This document shows, piece after piece, positions 59,469 to 64,000 of a stretch of 64,000 bases of DNA (within the stretch, counting starts at the first letter, position 1; every line of letters begins with the position of its first letter). The notes beneath the pieces are model-generated. The model searched no databases. It was given only the letters and a program-made list of their open reading frames with translations, and was not told the origin of the DNA. Location: NCBI GenBank assembly GCA_000720375.1, contig JOAA01000014.1:1-64000 (forward strand), written 5' to 3'. Both the position numbers and the translations under genes were made by a program. The stretch comes from Rhodococcus rhodnii (GTDB taxonomy: Bacteria; Actinomycetota; Actinomycetes; Mycobacteriales; Pseudonocardiaceae).

Positions 59469-60836
59469 ATGCCGGACACCGCAGTCTCGCGCTCGTCTCT
59501 CAGATCGTCTGTCATGTCTCGCGGTCTCAAGGTGACCGCCGCCGCCACAGCGTTCGCTGCGGTGTTGACCGGGTGTGGCACATCAACGTCTCCTTCCGCC
59601 CCGCAAGGCGATCCGAACGCACCGCTTGAGGTCTGGACTCGCAGTCAGGAATCGGCTGCAAAGGTTTACACGAGGATATTCGACGAGTTCACCAAGAAGA
59701 CCGGCCAGAAGGTGGAGTACAAGGCCGTCTTCAACGATTTCGACAAGCAGATCCAGCAGCGGGCCGCCAACAAGGACCTGCCGGACCTGGTCATCACCGA
59801 CACCGGCTCGCTTGGTGTGTTCACCCAGCAGGGCCTGGTCGGCGAGGTCGACCGCACCTCGATCGCCGGCTCCGCCGACGTCAGCGAGCGAGCCTGGGGC
59901 AACGCCAAGACCTCGGACGGCAAGTTCCACGCGGTGCCGTGGTCCACGCAGGCGAACGTGACGCTGGTGCGCAAGGACTGGCGGGAGAAGCTGGGCAAGC
60001 CCGTGCCGACCACGCACGAAGAGCTGCTTGACCTGGCCAAGGCCTTCACCACGCAGGACCCGGACGGCAACGGCCAGGCCGACACCTACGGCATCCTCGC
60101 CCCGGCGACCACCGACCGCGGCTACACGCTGTGGTGGGCGTCGAACTTCCTCTGGCAGGGCGGCGGCGACGTGCTGAAGGACAACGGCGGCGGCAAGTTC
60201 GCGGTGGCCATCGACTCGCCGGAGAGCCAGAAGTCGGTCGAGTGGATCCGCGGCCTGTTCTGCGACAGCAAGGTGATGAACCCGAACGCGTTGACACTGA
60301 CCACCAACGACGCGCACCCGCTGTTCGAGACCGGCAAGGTCGGCATCTACACCACCGGCCCGTACATGTTCAGCCGGTTCGACAAGAACCTCGGCAAGGA
60401 CAAGTACGAGGTCATCGCCGCGCCCAAGGGCCCGGCGGGCGACACGGTGCTCGGTGAGGGCGAGGACATGTACATCATGGCCGGCTCGCCCAACCAGGCC
60501 GGGCAGAAGAAACTCGTGGAGTTCATGCTCACGCCGGAAGCACAGCAGATGGGCATGAAGGTGCAGTCCGGCGAGACCCCGGTGGTCCGCTTGCCGGTGA
60601 ACAAGAACGTCGACGTCAAGACCGTGCTCAACGACCCGCGCTGGGACACCACCAAGCAGGTCTACGAGTCGGCCGGCCGTCCGTTCCCCGCGGTGCCGAA
60701 CTTCCAGCCGTTCCGGCAGAAGACCTCGGAGTCGCTGAACAAGATCTTCACCTGCACCACCGACACCAAAGCCGAGCTGGCCAAGCTCGCCGGTGAGCTC
60801 AACAAGGAACTGTCGACGCAAGGCATCAAACAGTGA
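59469..60836 (+). CDS. Sugar ABC transporter substrate-binding lipoprotein
   Basis: 455 residues of the SBP_bac_1 (MalE-like) family. Lipobox AAVLTGC near Cys 37. Core pattern: PLEVWTRSQESAAKVYTRIFDEF, PDLVITDTGSLGVF, FHAVPWSTQANVTLVRKDW, LWWASNFLWQGGGD, FETGKVGIYTTGPYMF, VIAAPKGPAGDTVLGEGEDM. Followed by two permeases with a 4-bp overlap to the first; no ATPase gene, so a shared MsiK-like ATPase is expected. By context it imports a uronate, aldarate or oligouronide. Confidence 0.92.
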   Translation: MPDTAVSRSSLRSSVMSRGLKVTAAATAFAAVLTGCGTSTSPSAPQGDPNAPLEVWTRSQESAAKVYTRIFDEFTKKTGQKVEYKAVFNDFDKQIQQRAANKDLPDLVITDTGSLGVFTQQGLVGEVDRTSIAGSADVSERAWGNAKTSDGKFHAVPWSTQANVTLVRKDWREKLGKPVPTTHEELLDLAKAFTTQDPDGNGQADTYGILAPATTDRGYTLWWASNFLWQGGGDVLKDNGGGKFAVAIDSPESQKSVEWIRGLFCDSKVMNPNALTLTTNDAHPLFETGKVGIYTTGPYMFSRFDKNLGKDKYEVIAAPKGPAGDTVLGEGEDMYIMAGSPNQAGQKKLVEFMLTPEAQQMGMKVQSGETPVVRLPVNKNVDVKTVLNDPRWDTTKQVYESAGRPFPAVPNFQPFRQKTSESLNKIFTCTTDTKAELAKLAGELNKELSTQGIKQ

Positions 60837-61789
60837 CGGTTGCGCACGAAGCGACCGCTGCCCCGGGCGAGACCAAGCCCGCCCGGGGCAGCGGTGTCAC
60901 CGCGCGTCCGCCCAAGCGGAACAGGTCATGGCGGTCGTTGATCCCGTGGCTGTTCCTGGCGCCCGCGCTGCTGTTGTTCCTCTACTTCAAGTTCATCCCG
61001 ATGGCCGAGGGCATCCGGCTGAGCCTGTACAAGGTCCAGCCGTTCCTCGGCGACATCTTCATCGGGATGGACAACTACACGGCCGTCCTGGACGACACCG
61101 CGTTCCAGGAAGCCGCGTCGCACACGGTGATCCTGGCGTTCGGCCAGACGTTCGGCTCGATGATCGTCGGCTTCTTCCTCGCGCTGTTGCTGGAGGGACA
61201 GGCGAAGTCGCTGTGGTTCGTGCGCTCCGCGGTGTTCCTGCCCGTGGTGGCCGCGACCGCGGTCGTCGGTGAGATCTGGCGGGTGCTGTACTTCCCTGAC
61301 CCCAACGGTTTCCTCAACGAGGTGCTCTCCTGGGTCGGTGCCGGTCCCTCGACCTTCCTCGACCACCCGGACACCGCGCTGACGTCGGTGATGATGGTCG
61401 GGATCTGGAAGCACGCGCCGTACGACATGGTCTTGATCCTCGCCGGTCTGGCCGGGATCGACCGGGAGCAGTACGAGGCCGCGGCGATCGACGGCACCAA
61501 CGTCTTCCAGCGCCTGTGGTACGTCACGCTGCCCGCGTTGCGGCCGGTGATCACGATTCTGCTGACGCTGGCGGCCATCCGCGGTCTGCGGGTGTTCACC
61601 GAGGTGTACGTCTTGACCGGCGGTGGTCCCGCGGGGGCCACATCGGTGTGGATGACAACGGTGTTCTCACGAGGTTTTGAGAAGAACGACATAGGTGTGG
61701 CGTCGGCTGCGTCCGTCATGCTGTTCCTGGTGACGTTCCTGCTCACGGTGATCGTGCAGGTGTGGCGGCGAGCGAGGGAGAACCGATGA
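60833..61789 (+). CDS. Sugar ABC transporter permease, MalF/UgpA type
   Basis: 318 residues, six TM helices starting at WLFLAPALLLFLYFKFIP. The EAA loop reads EQYEAAAIDGTNVFQRLWYVTLPALRPV. Overlaps both neighbours by 4 bp (GTGA, ATGA). Confidence 0.93.
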   Translation: MTVAHEATAAPGETKPARGSGVTARPPKRNRSWRSLIPWLFLAPALLLFLYFKFIPMAEGIRLSLYKVQPFLGDIFIGMDNYTAVLDDTAFQEAASHTVILAFGQTFGSMIVGFFLALLLEGQAKSLWFVRSAVFLPVVAATAVVGEIWRVLYFPDPNGFLNEVLSWVGAGPSTFLDHPDTALTSVMMVGIWKHAPYDMVLILAGLAGIDREQYEAAAIDGTNVFQRLWYVTLPALRPVITILLTLAAIRGLRVFTEVYVLTGGGPAGATSVWMTTVFSRGFEKNDIGVASAASVMLFLVTFLLTVIVQVWRRARENR

Positions 61790-62691
61790 GTGCTCCGGTG
61801 GAAACCCGGCGCAGGCCAGGCGTCTCCTCACGGCTCGACACGGCGCTCGGCTGGTCGACCGCCCGCAACGCGTACGCCAGCCGAGCGATCCGGATCGTGC
61901 TCTGCACGCTCGCCGTGCTGATCTTCACCGGGCCGTTGATCACGGTGTTCTCCGGCGCGTTCGACGTCAACCGGGATCCGACCCAGCTGTCGGTGCTGCC
62001 GAACAACCCGACTTTGCAGAACTACGAGGAAGCCGGCGCCAAGAACATCTGGGGCTACTTCGCCAACTCGTTGTTCATCGCGGGCGGCGCGTTGCTGCTG
62101 CAGCTGCTGGTCAGTGTGTTCGCCGCGTATGCCATGGCGCGCAAGAAGTTCCGTGGCCAGGCGATCATCCTGCTGCTGATCCTGACGACGATGATGCTGC
62201 CCGAGGAGGTCATCGCGATCCCGCTGTCGCTGGTGATCGGTGACCTGCCGGTGTTCGAGCTGAACCTCAGGGGGACCCTGCTCGGGGTGATCCTTCCCCT
62301 GGGGGCCTGGGGGTTCTCCATCTTCGTGATGACGGAGTTCATGAAGGAGATCCCGGTCGAGCTGGAGGAGGCGGCCAGGGTGGACGGCGCCGGTGAGCTA
62401 CGCGTCTTCGCGCAGATCATCCTGCCGCTGTGCCGACCGGCGCTCGCCGTGATCGCGGTGTTCGGTTTCAACATGATCTGGGACCAGTACCTGCTGCCCC
62501 GGATCGTGGCCAATGACCCCGCCGACTACACGCTGACCGTCGCACTGGCGGACCTGCGGTCGGATATCGAGGTGGGGCCGGGCATCGTGCTGGCAGGCGC
62601 GCTGCTTGCGTTGGTACCCAGCCTGATTGTGTACCTGTCGCTGCAGAAGTCGTTCCTGCGTGGGATAACCACAGGTGCGGTCAAGGGTTGA
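61786..62691 (+). CDS. Sugar ABC transporter permease, MalG/UgpE type
   Basis: 301 residues, six TM helices. EAA loop: ELEEAARVDGAGELRVFAQIILPLCRPA. The ATG at 61786 is chosen from its ATGA overlap with the upstream permease; a longer frame exists. Followed 24 bp later by kdgD. Confidence 0.93.
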   Translation: MSAPVETRRRPGVSSRLDTALGWSTARNAYASRAIRIVLCTLAVLIFTGPLITVFSGAFDVNRDPTQLSVLPNNPTLQNYEEAGAKNIWGYFANSLFIAGGALLLQLLVSVFAAYAMARKKFRGQAIILLLILTTMMLPEEVIAIPLSLVIGDLPVFELNLRGTLLGVILPLGAWGFSIFVMTEFMKEIPVELEEAARVDGAGELRVFAQIILPLCRPALAVIAVFGFNMIWDQYLLPRIVANDPADYTLTVALADLRSDIEVGPGIVLAGALLALVPSLIVYLSLQKSFLRGITTGAVKG

Positions 62692-62715
62692 TCGCCGGTC
62701 GAGATTGAGGTCAGT

Positions 62716-63621
62716 ATGCAACTGGATGGAGTGCTGTTCTTCCCGGTGACCCCCTTCGATGCCGCTGGGGAAGTCGCCGTGGACGTGCTGGCCGAGCACG
62801 TCAAGCACGGTGTCGCCGCCGGTCCCGGCGGCGTCTTCGTGGCGTGTGGGACGGGCGAGTTCAACGCGTTGGACGTCGACGAGTTCGAGCAGGTCGTCAA
62901 GGTCGCGGTGGAGGCGACCGCGGGCCGCGTGCCTGTGTTCGCGGGCGCGGGTGGACCGCTGCCGATCGCGAAAAGGTTTGCGGCGGCAGCGAAGTCCGCG
63001 GGCGCGGACGGGCTGTTGTTGCTGCCGCCCTATTTGGTTTCCTCGCCGCAGGCCGGTCTTGTCCGGTTCGTCGAGGAGGTGAGCCAGGCAAGCAACCTCC
63101 CTACGATCGTCTACCAACGTAACAATGCTGTGTTCACCCCGGAGTCGGCCGTACAGGTTGCTTGCCTGCCCAATGTCATCGGGCTGAAGGACGGGCTCGG
63201 TGACATCGACCAGATGCAGCGCATCGTGCTGGCTGTCCGGTCGCAAGTGGACAAACCGTTCCAGTTCTTCAACGGGCTGCCCACCGCCGAGCTGACCGTG
63301 CCCGCGTACCGCGGCATCGGCGTGGATCTGTACTCCTCGGCGGTGTTCTGTTTCGCGCCGGACATCTCGTTGGCCTTCTACAACGCCGTGACCTCGGGCG
63401 ACACCGCCAAGACCAACCGGCTGCTGACGGACTTCTACTGGCCGCTGGTCGAACTGCGTGACAAGGTGCCCGGCTACGCGGTATCCCTGGTGAAGGCAGC
63501 GGTCACCAAGACCGGGCTGGACGTCGGCGGCGTCCGCCCGCCGCTGGTCGACCCGACGCCCGAGCACCTCGAGGAACTGGACCGGATCATCGCCGCCGGA
63601 CGGGCCGCTTTGGAGGACTGA
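62716..63621 (+). CDS. kdgD: 5-dehydro-4-deoxyglucarate dehydratase
   Basis: A 301-residue DHDPS/NAL-superfamily TIM-barrel enzyme converting 5-keto-4-deoxyglucarate to alpha-ketoglutarate semialdehyde, CO2 and water. FFPVTPFD at the N-terminus, GTGEFNALDVDEFEQVV, PTIVYQRNNAVFTPE (catalytic Tyr) and the Schiff-base Lys in NVIGLKDGLGDIDQM. The GTGEF and YQRNNA variants are typical of KdgD. Its product is the substrate of the dehydrogenase at 56.1-57.7 kb. Confidence 0.92.
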   Translation: MQLDGVLFFPVTPFDAAGEVAVDVLAEHVKHGVAAGPGGVFVACGTGEFNALDVDEFEQVVKVAVEATAGRVPVFAGAGGPLPIAKRFAAAAKSAGADGLLLLPPYLVSSPQAGLVRFVEEVSQASNLPTIVYQRNNAVFTPESAVQVACLPNVIGLKDGLGDIDQMQRIVLAVRSQVDKPFQFFNGLPTAELTVPAYRGIGVDLYSSAVFCFAPDISLAFYNAVTSGDTAKTNRLLTDFYWPLVELRDKVPGYAVSLVKAAVTKTGLDVGGVRPPLVDPTPEHLEELDRIIAAGRAALED

Positions 63622-63625
63622 GTTC

Positions 63626-64000
63626 GTGAACATCACTGAGATTGTCCTTACCCCAGTAGCGTTTCGTGATCCGCCACTGCTGAACTCGGCCGGTGTGCAC
63701 GAGCCGTGGGCGCTGCGCACGATCGTCGAGGTGCACACCGACGAAGGCATTTCCGGCCTCGGCGAGACCTACGGCGACATCGCGCACATCGAGCGCCTGC
63801 AACAGGTCGTACCGTCGCTGATCGGGCTGGACGCGTTCGCGCTCGGCCCGATGCACCAGCGCATCGCTGCCGCGCTGGACGGTGTGACCGGCTTCGATAC
63901 GCACGGGCTGACCGGCAAGTTCTCCGCGCCGGGCACGATCGACCGGGTGTACTCGCCGTTCGAGGTCGCTTGCCTTGACATCCAAGGAAAGTCGATCGGC
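63626..64000 (+). CDS. Glucarate dehydratase family protein (3' truncated by window end)
   Basis: The first 125 codons of an enolase-superfamily protein: VLTPVAFRDPPLLNSAGVHE, RTIVEVHTDEGISGLGETYG, GTIDRVYSPFEVACLDIQGK. This matches the capping domain of glucarate dehydratases (LLNxxGxHxP, GxGE). The barrel with its catalytic residues lies outside the window. GTG start with GGAGGA 12 bases upstream, 4 bp after kdgD. It would form 5-keto-4-deoxyglucarate, linking Udh to KdgD. Confidence 0.8.
   Translation, partial: MNITEIVLTPVAFRDPPLLNSAGVHEPWALRTIVEVHTDEGISGLGETYGDIAHIERLQQVVPSLIGLDAFALGPMHQRIAAALDGVTGFDTHGLTGKFSAPGTIDRVYSPFEVACLDIQGKSIG

Overview
The window is chromosomal DNA from a high-GC actinobacterium, most likely a member of the Pseudonocardiaceae (inference). 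The reasons are the strong G/C bias at third codon positions, frequent GTG starts, many ATGA/GTGA/TGATG stop-start overlaps, and families typical of that group (PknG with GlnX/GlnH, DUF397, DUF4192, DtxR next to gal genes). No rRNA, tRNA, CRISPR array, prophage or origin was recognised.

Layout. 1-3.7 kb: the 3' end of an alanine-rich toxin-like protein with a putative immunity gene, a SpoU RNA methyltransferase, a PlsC-like acyltransferase, a SUKH-type protein, a DUF397 fragment and a small L7/L12-like protein. 3.65-12.3 kb: a minus-strand, seven-gene signalling operon, GlnX sensor - GlnH lipoprotein - coiled-coil protein - PknG-like kinase - PP2C phosphatase - VWA protein - FHA protein, with adenosine deaminase upstream. 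13.6-18.5 kb: an MFS transporter, a secreted S15 peptidase, a second PP2C and an alpha/beta hydrolase. 18.5-30.5 kb: an alpha/beta-galactoside utilisation region (GH27, secreted clan GH-D enzyme, ROK regulator, cytoplasmic GH36, GH42). It is interrupted by a divergent DUF2075 ATPase / EVE-like nuclease pair that looks like a defence module.

30.6-40.2 kb is a mixed accessory stretch: DUF4192 protein, membrane protein, GNAT, a frameshifted IS630 and an IS256 relic, a RibD-like reductase, a LysR/amidohydrolase pair and a TetR/FAD-monooxygenase pair. 40.3-43.2 kb is a dtxR-galK-galE operon that supplies the Leloir steps for galactose released by the galactosidases. 43.3-49.6 kb holds a rhodanese, a lipoprotein, an AcuC deacetylase next to a GNAT/acyl-CoA synthetase fusion, and an MgtC-like protein with an unusual leader. 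49.8-55.3 kb is a four-gene operon with two membrane-associated glycosyltransferases and an OmpR-type two-component system. 55.3-64 kb holds a secreted cysteine-hydrolase-like protein and an oxidative hexuronate/aldarate cluster: uronate dehydrogenase, ketoglutarate-semialdehyde dehydrogenase, IclR regulator, sugar ABC transporter, ketodeoxyglucarate dehydratase and the 5' end of a glucarate dehydratase cut by the window edge.

The most interesting items are the enlarged PknG operon, in which kinase, phosphatase and FHA protein share a DGFCxxCG zinc-ribbon element; the DUF2075/EVE-nuclease pair inserted in the galactoside locus; and the leader with a small Shine-Dalgarno-preceded peptide upstream of mgtC. 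Several short exact tandem duplications (15-33 bp) recur across the window.
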